The translations under genes were made by a program, and so were the position numbers. Of a DNA stretch of 64,000 nt, positions 18,701-28,735 are shown in pieces. The first letter of the stretch is position 1; every line of letters begins with the position of its first letter. Below the pieces are notes generated by a model that was given only the letters and a program-made list of their open reading frames with translations, was not told the DNA's origin and did no database searches. This stretch comes from Cellulomonas sp. WB94 (GTDB lineage: Bacteria; Actinomycetota; Actinomycetes; Actinomycetales; Cellulomonadaceae), in contig NZ_QEES01000005.1 of the NCBI RefSeq assembly GCF_003115775.1, positions 248,001-312,000 on the forward strand, in the 5' to 3' direction.

Positions 18701-20280
18701 TCGAGCGGCGGGTTCGTGACCTGCGCGAACATCTGGGTGAAGTAGTCGAAGAGCAGACGCGGCCGGCTCGACAGCACGGCCACCGGGGTGTCCGAGCCCA
18801 TCGCGCCGAGCGGCTCCGCCGCGTTCGTGGCGATGGGCCCGAGGATGATCTTCAGCTCTTCCTCGGTGTAGCCGAACGCGCGCTGGCGACGACGCACCGA
18901 CGCAGCCGAGTGGCGCACGTGCTCGCGCTCGGGGAGCTGGTCGAGCGAGATCGAGTTCTCCCGGACCCACTGCGCGTACGGCCGCTGCGCAGCGAGCTGC
19001 GCCTTGACCTCGTCGTCCTCGATGATCCGACCCTGCCCGGTGTCGACGAGGAACATCCGACCCGGCTCGAGCCGACCCTTGCGCACCACGGTCGAGGGGT
19101 CGAGGTCAAGCACACCGGCCTCGCTCGCGAGCACGACCAGACCGTCCTCGGTCACCCAGAAACGTCCCGGACGCAGCCCGTTGCGGTCCTGGACCGCTCC
19201 GATGAGCGTGCCGTCGGTGAAGGTCATCGCCGCCGGACCGTCCCACGGCTCCATCAGAGTCGAGTGGTACTCGTAGAAGGCCCGCCGCGCGGGGTCCATC
19301 TGCTGATGCTTCTCCCACGCCTCGGGGATCATCATCATGATCGCGTGCGGCAACGGGCGCCCCGCGAGGTGCAGGAGCTCGAGGACCTCGTCGAAGCTGC
19401 CGGAGTCGCTGCCGCCCGGGGTGCAGACCGGGAGGAGCGGCGCCAGGTCGCCCAGAGCCTCGCTCTCGAGCGTCCCCTCGCGGGCCGACATCCAGTTGCG
19501 GTTGCCGCGCACGGTGTTGATCTCGCCGTTGTGCGCGACGATGCGGAACGGCTGGGCGAGCGGCCACGACGGGAACGTGTTCGTCGAGAACCGTGAGTGC
19601 ACGAGCGCGAGCTCGCTCGCGTAGCGCGGGTCGGACAGGTCGGCGAAGAAGGGCTCGAGCTGGCCGGTGGTCAGCATGCCCTTGTAGACGATCGTGCGGG
19701 ACGACAGCGACGCGAAGTACACGCCGACCTCGCGCTCCACGCGCCTGCGCAGCCGGTACGTGCGGCGGTCGAGGTCGACGCCCGCGAGCTCACGCGACGG
19801 GTCCGCGACGACGAGCTGGCGGAATGCCGGCATCGACGACCGCGCGGTCGGCCCGACGAGGTCCACGGTCACGGCGACGTCGCGCCAGGCGAGGACGTCG
19901 AGCTTCTCCTCGGCAGCGATCGCCTCGATCGCGCGCATCGCGGCGCACATCGCGTCCTGCTCGACCGGCAGGAACGCCAGGCCGATCGCGTACTGGCCGA
20001 CGGGCGGCAGCTCGGCGTCGACGACGTCGCGCAGGAAGGCGTCCGGGATCTGGGTGAGGATCCCCGCACCGTCGCCGCTGTCCTCCTCGGCGCCCACGGC
20101 GCCGCGGTGGTCGAGGTTGAGCAGCGCCGTCAGCCCGGCGTCGACGATGTCGCGGCCGGGCGTCCCCCGCAGGGTCGCGACGAAGGCGAAGCCGCACGCG
20201 TCACGCTCGGTCGCTGGGTCGTACAGACCGAGTGCGGACGGGGCACGCAGTCCACCGGGGATCACGGGCGACGCGGACAT
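15709..20280 (-). CDS. gltB: Glutamate synthase large subunit
   Basis: 1523 aa from ATG 20280 (AGGA ribosome site about 8 bases upstream; an in-frame GTG lies at 20295). Class II glutaminase domain with N-terminal nucleophile Cys29 ([13 protein letters not shown]) after removal of a propeptide, central domain, then the FMN synthase domain with the [3Fe-4S] motif [12 protein letters not shown], and a C-terminal GXGXG beta-helix. It makes glutamate from glutamine and 2-oxoglutarate with electrons from GltD. Its stop overlaps the frameshifted gltD, an arrangement that would couple GltB and GltD synthesis. A CRP/GlxR-type palindrome lies about 130 bases upstream of the start. Confidence 0.95.
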   Translation of the reverse strand: MSASPVIPGGLRAPSALGLYDPATERDACGFAFVATLRGTPGRDIVDAGLTALLNLDHRGAVGAEEDSGDGAGILTQIPDAFLRDVVDAELPPVGQYAIGLAFLPVEQDAMCAAMRAIEAIAAEEKLDVLAWRDVAVTVDLVGPTARSSMPAFRQLVVADPSRELAGVDLDRRTYRLRRRVEREVGVYFASLSSRTIVYKGMLTTGQLEPFFADLSDPRYASELALVHSRFSTNTFPSWPLAQPFRIVAHNGEINTVRGNRNWMSAREGTLESEALGDLAPLLPVCTPGGSDSGSFDEVLELLHLAGRPLPHAIMMMIPEAWEKHQQMDPARRAFYEYHSTLMEPWDGPAAMTFTDGTLIGAVQDRNGLRPGRFWVTEDGLVVLASEAGVLDLDPSTVVRKGRLEPGRMFLVDTGQGRIIEDDEVKAQLAAQRPYAQWVRENSISLDQLPEREHVRHSAASVRRRQRAFGYTEEELKIILGPIATNAAEPLGAMGSDTPVAVLSSRPRLLFDYFTQMFAQVTNPPLDAIREELVTALAGAIGPEPNLLDDTPLHARKLLLNFPVLDNDELAKIVHIDRDPQLAGVFRAITVRGLYKVDGGGAALEARLEEIFAQVDSAIAAGVSFIVLSDRDGDADLAPIPSLLLSSAVHHHLLRQRTRTRVSLVVEAGDVREVHHAALLIGYGAAAVNPYLAMESVEDLARSGYLPGVSPEKAVANLIKALGKGVLKVMSKMGISTIASYRGAQVFEAIGLSHALVDRYFAGTTSRLDGIGLDVIAAEVAARHADAYPASGNRQPHQRLAVGGEYQWRRDGEDHLFDPETVFRLQHATRTRQFDVFRQYSNRVNEQSKRLMTMRGLLTFRTGVRPAVPIDEVQPVSEIVKRFSTGAMSYGSISAEAHETLAVAMNSMGAKSNTGEGGEDTERLHDPARRSAIKQVASGRFGVTSEYLTNADDLQIKLAQGAKPGEGGQLPGHKVYPWIAATRHSTPGVGLISPPPHHDIYSIEDLAQLIHDLKNANPVARIHTKLVSEFGVGTIAAGVAKAHSDVILISGHDGGTGASPLTSLKHAGTPWELGLAETQQTLVLNNLRDRVVVQVDGQLKTGRDVLVGALLGAEEFGFATAPLVVSGCIMMRVCHLNTCPVGVATQDPELRERFTGKPEFVVTFFEYIAQEVRELLAELGFRSIEEAVGHVELLDTVPVITHWKAQGLDLEPVLAVPSPVEGSSLRHTTGQDHGLDRALDHQLIALAQPALDAGTPVHIALPVRNVNRTVGTLLGHEVTKRYGGAGLPDGTIDVEVTGSGGQSFGAFLPRGITLRLFGDVNDYVAKGLSGGRVVVRPDRNAVLTGEHNVIAGNVIGYGATSGEVFLRGLAGERFGVRNSGATLVVEGVGDHGCEYMTGGTVLVLGRTGRNFAAGMSGGAAYVLDLEPALVNIDAVRTGELSLDALDDDDAEVVESLLRRHLDETASPVAAQLLVDLAETRGRFTRVIPAQYVRVRRALAEAAADGRDIGAPGVWDEILTVAHG

Positions 20281-20408
20281 CTGAACCGTCCTCACGATTT
20301 CCCCGGCTATCGGGGCCCAACACGAACAGAAGGGTTACGCGGGACGTCATCGGCCCGAACGCGTGGCGACGATACCCGCCCGGGTTTCGGGGCAGTCTCG
20401 TCGATACT

Positions 20409-20424
20409 TGTGTGGTAGGTCACA
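20409..20424. promoter_or_regulatory. CRP/GlxR-type binding site upstream of gltB
   Basis: TGTGTGGTAGGTCACA matches the CRP-family consensus TGTGANNTANNTCACA at all but one defined position. It lies in the gltB-lgt spacer, upstream of gltB and beyond the lgt stop, where it can act on gltB transcription only. Confidence 0.55.
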
Positions 20425-20436
20425 CTACGGCCGCGG

Positions 20437-21357
20437 TCAGCGGGTGGCTTCCGGTGCCGTCTCTTCGTCGCCCTGCGTTGCCGGTGGATCTCGCAGGAGC
20501 GTCGTCTCGCGACCATGATGCCGCCGTGAGACCACGACGAACGCTACCAGCGCTCCGAGGCCGACGACGATGGAGGTCCAGACGTTGAGCCGGAACGGGC
20601 CGATGGTGTGCGCGGGGTCGATGCGCAGGAGCTCGATCCACAGCCGCCCGCTCGTGTAGAGCACCACGTAGAGGGCGAACACCCGACCGTGACCGAGCTT
20701 GAACCGGCGGTCGAGCCAGATGAGGACCGCTGCCGCCGCGAGGTTCCAGAGCAGCTCGTACAGGAACGTCGGGTGGAAGAGCGTCCCGGAGGGGTACCCG
20801 GCGGGGAGGTGCGCGTCATCGATCTGCAGGCCCCACGGCAGCGTGGTCGGACCGCCGAACAGCTCCTGGTTGAACCAGTTGCCCAGCCGGCCGATGGCCT
20901 GGGCGACGAGGAGGCCGGGCGCGACCGCGTCGGCGAACGCCGGCGTCCGCACGCCCTGGCGACGGCATCCGATCCAGGCGCCGAGCCCGCCGAGTGCGAT
21001 CGCACCCCAGATGCCGAGCCCGCCCTCCCAGATAGCGAAGGCCTTCCACGGGTGCCCCCCGGGCCCGAAGTACGCGTCGGGCGAGCTGATCACGTGGTAG
21101 ACCCGGCCGCCGACGATGCCGAACGGCACGGCCCAGAACACGATCTCGAGGACGTCGTCGGCGATCCCGCCACGCTCGACCCAACGCCGTCGGGTCAGGA
21201 TCACAGCGGCGACGATGCCCAGCAGGATCGCCAACGCGTAGGCCCGCAGCGGGAAGGGTCCGAGATTCCACACACCCTGCGACGGGCTGGGGATCGACGC
21301 GGGCAGCGCGAGCGCCCCCGCCTTGCCCGCGAGAGCCGTCAGCGCCGTCCCCGTCAT
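20437..21357 (-). CDS. lgt: Prolipoprotein diacylglyceryl transferase
   Basis: 306 aa from ATG 21357, which overlaps the trpA stop (ATGA). A seven-helix membrane enzyme that moves diacylglycerol from phosphatidylglycerol to the lipobox cysteine of prolipoproteins. The Lgt signature is visible as AIGRLGNWFNQELFGG, along with GGRVYHVISSP and PLRAYALAILLG. The C-terminus is a hydrophilic tail. It is the last gene of the trp operon here. Two of its likely substrates are encoded in the window: the FKBP lipoprotein and the Opp-type binding protein. Confidence 0.95.
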   Translation of the reverse strand: MTGTALTALAGKAGALALPASIPSPSQGVWNLGPFPLRAYALAILLGIVAAVILTRRRWVERGGIADDVLEIVFWAVPFGIVGGRVYHVISSPDAYFGPGGHPWKAFAIWEGGLGIWGAIALGGLGAWIGCRRQGVRTPAFADAVAPGLLVAQAIGRLGNWFNQELFGGPTTLPWGLQIDDAHLPAGYPSGTLFHPTFLYELLWNLAAAAVLIWLDRRFKLGHGRVFALYVVLYTSGRLWIELLRIDPAHTIGPFRLNVWTSIVVGLGALVAFVVVSRRHHGRETTLLRDPPATQGDEETAPEATR

Positions 21358-22190
21358 CGTCGCGCCCCGCGCACGCCCGCCGCGAGATCGGCCGCCACCG
21401 CCCTCAGCGCGTCGAGCCCCGACGTGCGGTCGTCCGCCTCGAGGAGCGCCCGCACGAGGGCCGACCCCACGATCACGCCGTCGGCATACCGCGCGACCTC
21501 CGCGGCCTGCGCGGCGCGGGAGACCCCGAGGCCGACGCACACGTGCTCGGCGCCCGCGGCTCGCGTGTCCGCGACGAGCTGCTCGGCGTGGGTCCCGACG
21601 GTCCCGCGCTCCCCCGTGACGCCCATGGTCGACGCCGCGTAGACGAACCCGCGAGACGCGGCCGACGTCGAGGCGAGCCGCTCAGGGGTGGAGCTGGGGG
21701 CCACGAGGAAGACCCGGTCGAGGCCGTGCTCCTCCGACGCGGCGATCCACTCCCCCGCCTCGTCCGGGATCAGGTCGGGGGTGATGAGCCCCGCACCGCC
21801 GGCGGAGGCCAGGTCACGCGCGAACTTCTCGACCCCGTAGCGCAGCACGGGGTTCCAGTACGACATGACGAGCACGGGCGCGCCGGACGCGGCCACCCGC
21901 TCCACCGCCCCGAAGATCTCCCGCACCCGCGCGCCGCCGGCGAGCGCGTGCTCGACCGCGTGCTGGATGGTCGGGCCGTCCATGACCGGGTCGGAGTACG
22001 GCAGGCCGAGCTCGACGATGTCCACGCCGCCGTCGACCATGGCGAGCGCCGCGTCGACCGACCCGGGCACGTCGGGGTAGCCGAGCGGCAGGTAGCCGAT
22101 GAATGCCGCGCGCCCGGGCGAGTCCGCGGTCCCGGCAGCCAGCCGGGTGAGCAGGTCACCAGTGCGACGCCGGACCTCGACGGGGCTCAC
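21354..22190 (-). CDS. trpA: Tryptophan synthase alpha subunit
   Basis: 278 aa from GTG 22190, overlapping the trpB stop (GTGA). TIM barrel with the catalytic Glu in [13 protein letters not shown] and the second acid near LPLGYPD. It cleaves indole-3-glycerol phosphate to indole, channelled to TrpB. Loop 6 (around [10 protein letters not shown]) and the phosphate-binding GVIVGSALV segment are intact. Confidence 0.96.
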   Translation of the reverse strand: MSPVEVRRRTGDLLTRLAAGTADSPGRAAFIGYLPLGYPDVPGSVDAALAMVDGGVDIVELGLPYSDPVMDGPTIQHAVEHALAGGARVREIFGAVERVAASGAPVLVMSYWNPVLRYGVEKFARDLASAGGAGLITPDLIPDEAGEWIAASEEHGLDRVFLVAPSSTPERLASTSAASRGFVYAASTMGVTGERGTVGTHAEQLVADTRAAGAEHVCVGLGVSRAAQAAEVARYADGVIVGSALVRALLEADDRTSGLDALRAVAADLAAGVRGARR

Positions 22191-23500
22191 AGCTGCGCCC
22201 CTTCGGTGGGCGCGGCGGCAGCCTGCTCGTCGATCAGCCCGAACCACTTCGCGGCGGTCGCGACGTCCTTGTCGCCGCGTCCCGACAGGTTGATGAGGAT
22301 GACCGGGGCCTGCCCCGCCGGGAGCGACCAGCTTGCGACCTCGGGACCGAGCTTGATCACCCCCGCGAGGGCGTGCGCGGACTCGATCGCGGGGATGATC
22401 CCCTCGGTGCGGCACAGCACCTGGAACGCGTCCATCGCCTCGACGTCGGTCACCGGGCGGTACTCGGCCCGGCCGATGTCGTGGAGCCAGGCGTGCTCGG
22501 GGCCGACGCTCGGGTAGTCGAGCCCGGCCGAGACCGAGTGGCTCGGGAGCGTCTGGCCGTCCTCGTCCTGGAGCAGGTACGACTTGGTGCCCTGCAGCAC
22601 ACCCGTCGCCCCACCGCTGAACCGCGCCGCGTGCCGTCCGGAGGCGATGCCCTCGCCGCCCGCCTCGAACCCGAACAGCCGGACGCCCAGCTCGTCGAGG
22701 AACGCGTTGAAGATCCCCATCGCGTTGGACCCGCCGCCGACGCAGGCCGCGACGGCGTCGGGCAACCGGCCGATCTCCTCGGCGAGCTGCACCTTGGCCT
22801 CCTCGCCGATGATCTTGTGGAAGTCGCGCACCATCTCCGGGAACGGGTGCGGCCCCGTGACGGTGCCGAGCAGGTAGTGGGTCGAGTCGACGTTCGCGAC
22901 CCAGTCCCGCAGCGCCTCGTTGATCGCGTCCTTGAGCGTGCGCGTGCCGATCGTCACGGGGACGACCTCGGCACCGAGCAGGCGCATGCGCGCGACGTTG
23001 AGGGCCTGGCGGCGCATGTCCTCCTCGCCCATGTACACCGTGCACTCGAGGTCCATGAGCGCGGCGGCGGTCGCGGTCGCGACGCCGTGCTGGCCCGCAC
23101 CCGTCTCGGCGATGACCCGGGTCTTGCCCATGCGCTTGACCAGCAGCGCCTGTCCGAGCACGTTGTTGATCTTGTGCGAGCCGGTGTGGTTGAGGTCCTC
23201 GCGCTTGAGGAACACCCGGATGCCCTCGCCCACGTGCGTCGCGAACCGCGGCACCTCCGTGAGCGGGCTGGGCCGCCCCGTGTACGTCTTGTGGAGCCGT
23301 GCCAGCTCGGCGCCGAACGCCGGGTCGGTGAGCGCCTTGTGGTACTCGGCGTCGAGCTCGTCGAGCGCCGCGATGAGCGCCTCGGGCACGAACCGGCCCC
23401 CGAAGCTGCCGAAGTACGGCCCCGCGTGGGTGCTCAGCGGCCCTGACGCCAGCGCGTCCTGGAGCGCGGTCGTGACGGGCTCGGTGGACGACCCGCTCAC
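22187..23500 (-). CDS. trpB: Tryptophan synthase beta subunit
   Basis: 437 aa, slightly long at the N-terminus. PLP-dependent fold type II enzyme; the Schiff-base lysine is in HTGSHKINN and the phosphate-binding glycine loop is [12 protein letters not shown]. It combines indole with serine to form tryptophan. Both ends overlap neighbours: the ATG overlaps the trpC stop, and its stop overlaps the trpA start. Confidence 0.97.
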   Translation of the reverse strand: MSGSSTEPVTTALQDALASGPLSTHAGPYFGSFGGRFVPEALIAALDELDAEYHKALTDPAFGAELARLHKTYTGRPSPLTEVPRFATHVGEGIRVFLKREDLNHTGSHKINNVLGQALLVKRMGKTRVIAETGAGQHGVATATAAALMDLECTVYMGEEDMRRQALNVARMRLLGAEVVPVTIGTRTLKDAINEALRDWVANVDSTHYLLGTVTGPHPFPEMVRDFHKIIGEEAKVQLAEEIGRLPDAVAACVGGGSNAMGIFNAFLDELGVRLFGFEAGGEGIASGRHAARFSGGATGVLQGTKSYLLQDEDGQTLPSHSVSAGLDYPSVGPEHAWLHDIGRAEYRPVTDVEAMDAFQVLCRTEGIIPAIESAHALAGVIKLGPEVASWSLPAGQAPVILINLSGRGDKDVATAAKWFGLIDEQAAAAPTEGAQL

Positions 23501-24309
23501 TGCCGGACCGCCCGCAACGAGGGGTGCGCCCCGGCGGCGACGAGGTCGGCGACCGACTTGCGGGGAGCCTCGTCGGTGACGAGCGCCTCGCCGACAAGCA
23601 CGGCGTCCGCCCCTGCCCGCGCGTAGTCCATGACGTCGTGCGGGCCGCGGACACCCGACTCGGCGATCTTCACGATCCCCGCGGGGATCGACGGTGCGAC
23701 CCGGGCGAACGTGGTCCGGTCGACGTCGAGCGTCTTGAGGTTGCGCGCGTTGACCCCGATGACCTTGGCGCCCGCATCGACCGCCCGGGCGACCTCGTCG
23801 ACGTCGTGCACCTCGACGAGCGCAGTCATCCCCAGGGAGTGCACGCGCTCGATGAGGGACGTCAGCACCGTCTGCTCGAGGGCGGCGACGATGAGCAGGA
23901 CGAGGTCGGCGCCGTGCGCTCGCGCCTCCCAGACCTGGTACGGGGTGACGATGAAGTCCTTGCGCAGCACGGGGATGTCGACCGCGCCCCGGACAGAGTC
24001 CAGGTCGGCGAGCGAGCCGTTGAACTTCCGCTGCTCGGTCAGGACCGAGATGACGGCGGCGCCGCCCTTCTCGTACTCGAGCGCGAGCGCGGCGGGATCG
24101 GCGATCGACGCGAGGGAGCCGCGGCTCGGGCTCGAGCGCTTGACCTCGGCGATGACCGTCACGGCGTCGCTGACGCGCAGCCGACTGATGCAGTCTTTGG
24201 CCTCGGTCATGCGGCCTGCGCGTTCCTTGACTGCTGCCAATGGCGTCGCGGCCTCGCGTTGCGCCAGATCCTCTCGAACGCCTGCGACGATCTCGTCCAG
24301 CACGGTCAT
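23497..24309 (-). CDS. trpC: Indole-3-glycerol phosphate synthase
   Basis: 270 aa from ATG 24309 with GAGG about 7 bases upstream; an earlier in-frame start would add a non-conserved basic stretch. Motifs [30 protein letters not shown] and [13 protein letters not shown] are typical. It closes the indole ring from CdRP. Monofunctional: no PRAI (trpF) domain is fused. A 187-base gap separates it from the DUF2752 gene, so it may also have its own promoter. Confidence 0.96.
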   Translation of the reverse strand: MTVLDEIVAGVREDLAQREAATPLAAVKERAGRMTEAKDCISRLRVSDAVTVIAEVKRSSPSRGSLASIADPAALALEYEKGGAAVISVLTEQRKFNGSLADLDSVRGAVDIPVLRKDFIVTPYQVWEARAHGADLVLLIVAALEQTVLTSLIERVHSLGMTALVEVHDVDEVARAVDAGAKVIGVNARNLKTLDVDRTTFARVAPSIPAGIVKIAESGVRGPHDVMDYARAGADAVLVGEALVTDEAPRKSVADLVAAGAHPSLRAVRQ

Positions 24310-24370
24310 CGGTGCCTCACTCCCCTCGTCGTCGAGCCGCCGCGCCTGTGACGGCCGCGGCCCTGCCGCC

Positions 24371-24376
24371 ATCGTA
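24371..24376 (-). promoter_or_regulatory. Candidate -10 of trpC
   Basis: On the minus strand TACGAT lies about 60 bases before the trpC start, in the largest gap of the trp operon. No clear -35 motif. Confidence 0.3.
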
Positions 24377-24496
24377 GAGGCGACCGCGAGGGGGACAGAC
24401 CACGCGATCAGGACTCGGACGTCGCCCGTCGACCGCAGACCGCCTCGCCAGCAGCGCCGGCCGTCCGGCTGACGCGGTGCACCCGGGGCGTGTGGA

Positions 24497-24925
24497 TCAG
24501 GGCGCGAGCCACGGCGCGAGGACCGGCACGTTGCGCAGGACCGTGAACGCCACGGTCACCACGAGCACGACCCACGGGACCCAGACGCCACGCCGGACGG
24601 CGGGAACATCGCTCGCTGCGGCCGGGCCGCACCATGATCGGGCGGTCCAGCACAGCCAGGCGACGACGAGCAGCGGCACCACCACGACCCACAGCGGGTT
24701 CATCGCCCAGGCTCCCGCGAGGTCACCGTGCGCGAGGTCGTGAGTGGCGCGCAGCGCGCCGCACCCCGCGCAGAAGTGGCCCGTCAGGACGTAGAGCGGG
24801 CACCCGAGGTAGTGGCCGGGCGAGCTCGGGTCCACGACCGCCACGTACGCCGTCGCGGCGGCCACGAGCCCGCCGACGACGAGGGGTCCCCGCAGGCGGT
24901 CGAGGTCCGCCACGGGGTGCCGCAC
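24497..24925 (-). CDS. DUF2752 membrane protein
   Basis: 142 aa. Three hydrophobic segments with the family hallmark [19 protein letters not shown] followed by THDLAHGD between the first two. The clustered cysteines suggest a metal or redox role, but none is established. Found near trp genes in many actinobacteria. Lies 16 bases after the DUF4190 gene. Confidence 0.8.
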   Translation of the reverse strand: MRHPVADLDRLRGPLVVGGLVAAATAYVAVVDPSSPGHYLGCPLYVLTGHFCAGCGALRATHDLAHGDLAGAWAMNPLWVVVVPLLVVAWLCWTARSWCGPAAASDVPAVRRGVWVPWVVLVVTVAFTVLRNVPVLAPWLAP

Positions 24926-24941
24926 GACCGCGAGGCCGCCG

Positions 24942-25547
24942 CTAGCGCGTGGTCGAGTACGTGTCGACGTAGTCGCTCCAGCTGCCCGCGTTGGCCACCA
25001 GGAGGGCGAAGAGCGCAGCTCCGAGCACCGCGAGGCCGATCGCGATCCATCCGACGATGATCCCGGCCGTCGCCAGGCTCCCGTTGTTGGCCTCTCCGGA
25101 CGCGACGGCTCGCTTCGCGTTGTTCCCGAGGATCACCGCGGGGATACCCGTGAACGGGCCGCACAGCAGGACGATGCCGAGGACCGCGAGGACGATCGAC
25201 CAGATCGCGAGGTTGTTCTTCGGGTAGGCGTACGCGCCGCCGTAGCCGGGCGCAGCACCGTACGCAGATGCCGCCGGGTACGGGGTCGCGCCATAGGGCG
25301 GGCTCGCGCCGTAGGGCGGGGCCGCCGGGTCGGCGGGCTGGACGGTCGGTGCGCCGTAGGGCGGCGCCGCCGGGTAGCCGGGCTGGCCGACCGGGTACCC
25401 GGGCTGCTGAGGCTGGACGGGCGGTGCGCCGTACGGCGGGGCAGCGGGGAACGTGGGCTCAGCGGGCGGCTCGGGTGGGCCGTCGCCGGGCTGCACGGGC
25501 TGGCCGCCGACGGCATACGGGTCCTGCGGCTCGTTCGGGGTCGACAT
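24942..25547 (-). CDS. DUF4190 membrane protein with Pro/Tyr/Gly-rich N-terminus
   Basis: 201 aa from ATG 25547 with a perfect AGGAGG four bases upstream. The first 110 residues are low-complexity, repeating PPYGAP and QPGYP units without cysteines. The C-terminal 90 residues have two membrane segments (LAIWSIVLAVLGIVLLC and AGIIVGWIAIGLAVLGAALF) around a GIPAVILGNNAKRAV loop typical of DUF4190. The extended N-terminus is probably cytoplasmic and disordered. Function unknown. Confidence 0.8.
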   Translation of the reverse strand: MSTPNEPQDPYAVGGQPVQPGDGPPEPPAEPTFPAAPPYGAPPVQPQQPGYPVGQPGYPAAPPYGAPTVQPADPAAPPYGASPPYGATPYPAASAYGAAPGYGGAYAYPKNNLAIWSIVLAVLGIVLLCGPFTGIPAVILGNNAKRAVASGEANNGSLATAGIIVGWIAIGLAVLGAALFALLVANAGSWSDYVDTYSTTR

Positions 25548-25693
25548 CAGGCCTCCTGAGATCGCGTCGGGCCGGACGGACGACGTGTGACGACCGCCAC
25601 TGTGCTGGACGATAGCGCGTCGGCTGCCGGCACGGGTCCGGACGCGTCGATGCGCCGACACCGGCGCCGCGTCAGCAAGCGATGCGCTGCGGC

Positions 25694-26014
25694 TCAGTGG
25701 CCGCCGGTGCGCGCCTGCTTGGCCAGCGTCGCTGCGCCGCCCTGGCCGTAGCCGAGGATCTGGAGGACCTTGCCCGCGACGATCCCGAGCACGATGACGA
25801 CGCCTCCGGCCCAGACGAGCGGGACGGCCGCGAAGATCATCGCGACGGAGGACAGGACCGCGCCGACGAGCACGACGATGACCGTCGTCCAGGCCGCGGT
25901 CGTGTGCCCGTGGTTGGTCGGAGGTGCGCTCGGCGGCAGGTAGGACAGGTCACGGACGGGGGCCTGCGCGGGGACCGCGCGCTCGGCGCGACGTTCGACG
26001 GACTGATCGGCCAT
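25694..26014 (-). CDS. HGxxPAAW-family small membrane protein
   Basis: 106 aa. Cytoplasmic N-terminus, then the family motif in the variant form HGHTTAAW, two transmembrane segments and a C-terminal GKVLQILGYGQGG. Small proteins of this kind occupy the same place between the trpE-associated membrane protein and trpC in many actinobacteria; function unknown. The consensus proline is replaced by Thr here. Confidence 0.75.
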   Translation of the reverse strand: MADQSVERRAERAVPAQAPVRDLSYLPPSAPPTNHGHTTAAWTTVIVVLVGAVLSSVAMIFAAVPLVWAGGVVIVLGIVAGKVLQILGYGQGGAATLAKQARTGGH

Positions 26015-26096
26015 GGGGGGCGACGCTCCTCGTTCTCGGATCGACGCCCAGCGTATCTGACACCTCGTCCGGATCCTCGGCGATCACGGCGAGTGC

Positions 26097-26669
26097 TCAG
26101 CCCGCGGTCGGGTCGTCGCCGCGGGTCAGGGCGTCCCAGGCCGACCGGTCGTCGTCGACCTCGGCGGTCGCGGCCGACGTCGTCGGCTCGTGCCGGCGCG
26201 ACGACGCACCCCACCGCGCCGAGGCACGAGCGAGGCCGAGCCCTGCGAGCAGGTCGAGCAGCCCCAGGGCGCACGCGACCCAGGGCCATGGTGTCGCTGC
26301 GACGGGACCGGCGAGCTCGGTCACCCCCGTGACAGCAGCGACGGCGACCGTGGCGACCGGTTCGGGGTCCCGGAGCACGCCGACGACCGACACGAGGACG
26401 ACGACACCCGCGGCAGCCACGACCGCGACGACGACCCAGCGGGCCAGCCGCCCGACGAGTCCGACCGCGGCCGCGGCCGCGAGCAGCACCACCGCGGCCG
26501 CGAGGACCCCGGGCGCCGCCTGGCCACCCGGGACCGCGACCTCGACGCCACCGGTGAGCGCGCTCGTCCCGGACGCCCTGAACCACGCGGGCACGGTGGA
26601 GCCGGCCGTCGCGGCCGCAGCGACCAGCAGCGCCACGACCCATCGGCCGCGGCGAGAGCCCTCGCTCAC
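26097..26669 (-). CDS. Tryptophan-biosynthesis-associated membrane protein (TIGR02234 family)
   Basis: 190 aa from GTG 26669, overlapping the trpE stop (GTGA). Four hydrophobic segments and a polar C-terminal tail ending DRSAWDALTRGDDPT, a conserved ending in this family. Consistently encoded after trpE in actinobacteria; molecular role unknown. Strict translational coupling to trpE suggests a dose relationship with anthranilate synthase. Confidence 0.8.
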   Translation of the reverse strand: MSEGSRRGRWVVALLVAAAATAGSTVPAWFRASGTSALTGGVEVAVPGGQAAPGVLAAAVVLLAAAAAVGLVGRLARWVVVAVVAAAGVVVLVSVVGVLRDPEPVATVAVAAVTGVTELAGPVAATPWPWVACALGLLDLLAGLGLARASARWGASSRRHEPTTSAATAEVDDDRSAWDALTRGDDPTAG

Positions 26670-28228
26670 CCGCGGGCCGATCTGAGCCGCGCGGCGATCT
26701 GCACGGCCCTGACCGCCGCAGCCGCCTTGTTGCGCGACTCCTCGTACTCGAGCCCCGGCACCGAGTCGGCGACGATCCCCCCGCCCGCCTGGACGCTCGC
26801 CCGACCGTTCCGGATGAGAGCCGTGCGGATCGCGATGGCCATGTCCATGTCACCCGCGAGGTCGAAGTAACCGACCGTCCCGCCGTAGATCCCCCGGCGT
26901 GCCGGCTCGATCTCGTCGATCAAGGCGATCGCGCGGGGCTTCGGCGCCCCGGAGAGCGTCCCGGCCGGGAACGCCGCGATCAGCGTCTGGAGCGCGGTCG
27001 CCCCCTCGCGCAGGTGCCCGACGACCGTCGAGCAGATGTGCATGATGTGGCTGAAGCGCTTGACCGCCATGAACTCGACGACCTCGACGCTCGCCGGCTC
27101 GCAGACCTTGACCAGGTCGTTGCGGGACAGGTCGACGAGCATGATGTGCTCGGCACGCTCCTTGGGGTCCGCGAGCAGCTCGTCCGCGAGCGCCAGGTCC
27201 TGCTCGGGCGTCGCGCCGCGGGGCCGTGACCCGGCGATCGGGAACGTCACGACCCGGCCGTCGGTGACCTTCACGAGCGTCTCGGGGCTGGAGCCGACGA
27301 CGGCGAAGTCGTTGCCGTCCGCGTCCTGGAGCTGCAGGTAGTACATGTATGGGCTCGGGTTGATGGTCCGCAGCACGCGGTACACGTCGATCGGTGCGGC
27401 GGGGCAGTCGAGGTCGAGGCGTTGGGAGATGACGACCTGGAACACCTCGCCGTCGCGGATCGCCTCCTGCCCGGTGCGCACCGACGCCTCGAACTCGGCG
27501 CGCGTCGAGCGGAACTCGAGCTCGGGCTCCCCGGCGTCGGCGAGCACCGCGGCCGCCGGCGGCGCCGGGTGCTGCAACGCGTCCTGCATCGCCCCGAGCC
27601 GCGCGAGCGCGTCGGCGTACGCGTCGTCCACGCGCGCGTCGGTGTTGTCGAAGTTGATCGCGTTCGCCACGAGCCACACGGAGCCGTCGAGGTGGTCGAC
27701 GACGACGAGATCGCTCACGAGGCACAGCGTCATCTCGGGCACGCCGAGCTCCTCGGGCGCCTTGGCGGGCAGGGTCGGCTCCCACTGGCGCACGATGTCC
27801 CACCCGAGCGCGCCCACGAGACCGCTCGTGAGCGGCGGCAGCCCGGGCACCGCCGGCGTCCGCAGGACCTCGAGGGTCTCGGCGAGGACGTCGAGAGGCG
27901 CGCCGTCGAGCGGGACCCCGACCGGGACGTCGCCGCTCCAGACCGCCTGGCCGTCGCGGGTCGTCAGGGTCGCGCGCGAGCGCACGCCAATGAACGAGTA
28001 CCGCGACCAGGTGCCGTCCTGCTCGGCGGACTCGAGCACGAACGTGCCCGGTCGCCCGCCGGCGAGCGTCCGGTACAGGCCGACCGGTGTGACGTCGTCC
28101 GCGAGGAGCCGGCGGACCACCGGGATCACCCGACGGTCCGACGCGAGGGTGCGGAAGTCCGCGAGCGCCGGCCACGTCGAGCCCCACGGGACCTGCACCG
28201 GGGCGGGCGCGGCGGCGGGCGTGGTCAT
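26666..28228 (-). CDS. trpE: Anthranilate synthase component I
   Basis: 520 aa from ATG 28228, which overlaps the hisI stop (ATGA). The tryptophan-binding VLESAE region lies near residue 67. The chorismate-binding C-terminal domain carries [17 protein letters not shown] and PIAGSRPRG, and later [13 protein letters not shown] and [15 protein letters not shown]. It converts chorismate to anthranilate with the glutamine amidotransferase TrpG. Neither trpG nor trpD is in the window. With no spacer from hisI there is no room for a classical trp leader attenuator here. Confidence 0.95.
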   Translation of the reverse strand: MTTPAAAPAPVQVPWGSTWPALADFRTLASDRRVIPVVRRLLADDVTPVGLYRTLAGGRPGTFVLESAEQDGTWSRYSFIGVRSRATLTTRDGQAVWSGDVPVGVPLDGAPLDVLAETLEVLRTPAVPGLPPLTSGLVGALGWDIVRQWEPTLPAKAPEELGVPEMTLCLVSDLVVVDHLDGSVWLVANAINFDNTDARVDDAYADALARLGAMQDALQHPAPPAAAVLADAGEPELEFRSTRAEFEASVRTGQEAIRDGEVFQVVISQRLDLDCPAAPIDVYRVLRTINPSPYMYYLQLQDADGNDFAVVGSSPETLVKVTDGRVVTFPIAGSRPRGATPEQDLALADELLADPKERAEHIMLVDLSRNDLVKVCEPASVEVVEFMAVKRFSHIMHICSTVVGHLREGATALQTLIAAFPAGTLSGAPKPRAIALIDEIEPARRGIYGGTVGYFDLAGDMDMAIAIRTALIRNGRASVQAGGGIVADSVPGLEYEESRNKAAAAVRAVQIAARLRSARG

Positions 28229-28710
28229 GAGGCTCCTTCGGGGTTCGACGGGACGCCCGGGGTCGGGCGGTGGCCGACGACGGCCGGCAGCGGGCCTCCC
28301 GCGTCGAAGCACGTGCGTGCGCCGGTGTGGCAGGCGGCGCCGACCTGGTCGACACGGACCAGGAGCGCGTCGCCGTCGCAGTCGATCGCGACCGACTGCA
28401 CGTACTGCGCGTGGCCCGACGTGTCGCCCTTGCGCCAGTACTCCCTGCGCGACCGGCTCCAGAACGTCACGCGCCCGCTCGTCAGGGTCCGTCGCAGCGC
28501 CTCGTCGTCCATCCAGCCGACCATGAGGACCTCCCCCGTGTCGTGCTGCTGCACGACCGCGGCGACGAGACCCGCGTCGTCGCGCTTGAGCAGCGCAGCG
28601 ATCTCGGGGTCGAGCGCCGACGAGGTCGACGCGACGGGCCCGGTCGAGGAGCTGGCGGTCCAGGGTGCTGCGGTCGAAGGGGCTGCGGCGGAGGTGGGCT
28701 GGTCGGGCAC
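28225..28710 (-). CDS. hisI: Phosphoribosyl-AMP cyclohydrolase
   Basis: 161 aa from GTG 28710; the first 40 residues are Pro/Ala/Ser-rich and not conserved, so a later start is possible. The conserved core has [34 protein letters not shown] and CHTGARTCF, holding the zinc-binding cysteines. It hydrolyses PR-AMP, the third step of histidine synthesis. Monofunctional: no HisE domain. Overlaps trpE, linking histidine and tryptophan synthesis (both consume PRPP). Confidence 0.93.
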   Translation of the reverse strand: MPDQPTSAAAPSTAAPWTASSSTGPVASTSSALDPEIAALLKRDDAGLVAAVVQQHDTGEVLMVGWMDDEALRRTLTSGRVTFWSRSRREYWRKGDTSGHAQYVQSVAIDCDGDALLVRVDQVGAACHTGARTCFDAGGPLPAVVGHRPTPGVPSNPEGAS

Positions 28711-28735
28711 CCCGCGATCTTGCCACGGCGCCCCG

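Noticed and set aside
14179-19596. Open frame of 1805 codons on the plus strand
   Set aside because: It lies antisense to gltB/gltD, is composed almost only of Arg, Asp, Val, Glu and His, and has no recognisable domain. Such frames are a by-product of GC-rich codon use.
21354-23654. A 766-codon frame suggesting a trpB-trpA fusion
   Set aside because: Only the last 278 codons are TrpA. The preceding part is the shadow of trpB, which is complete in another frame.
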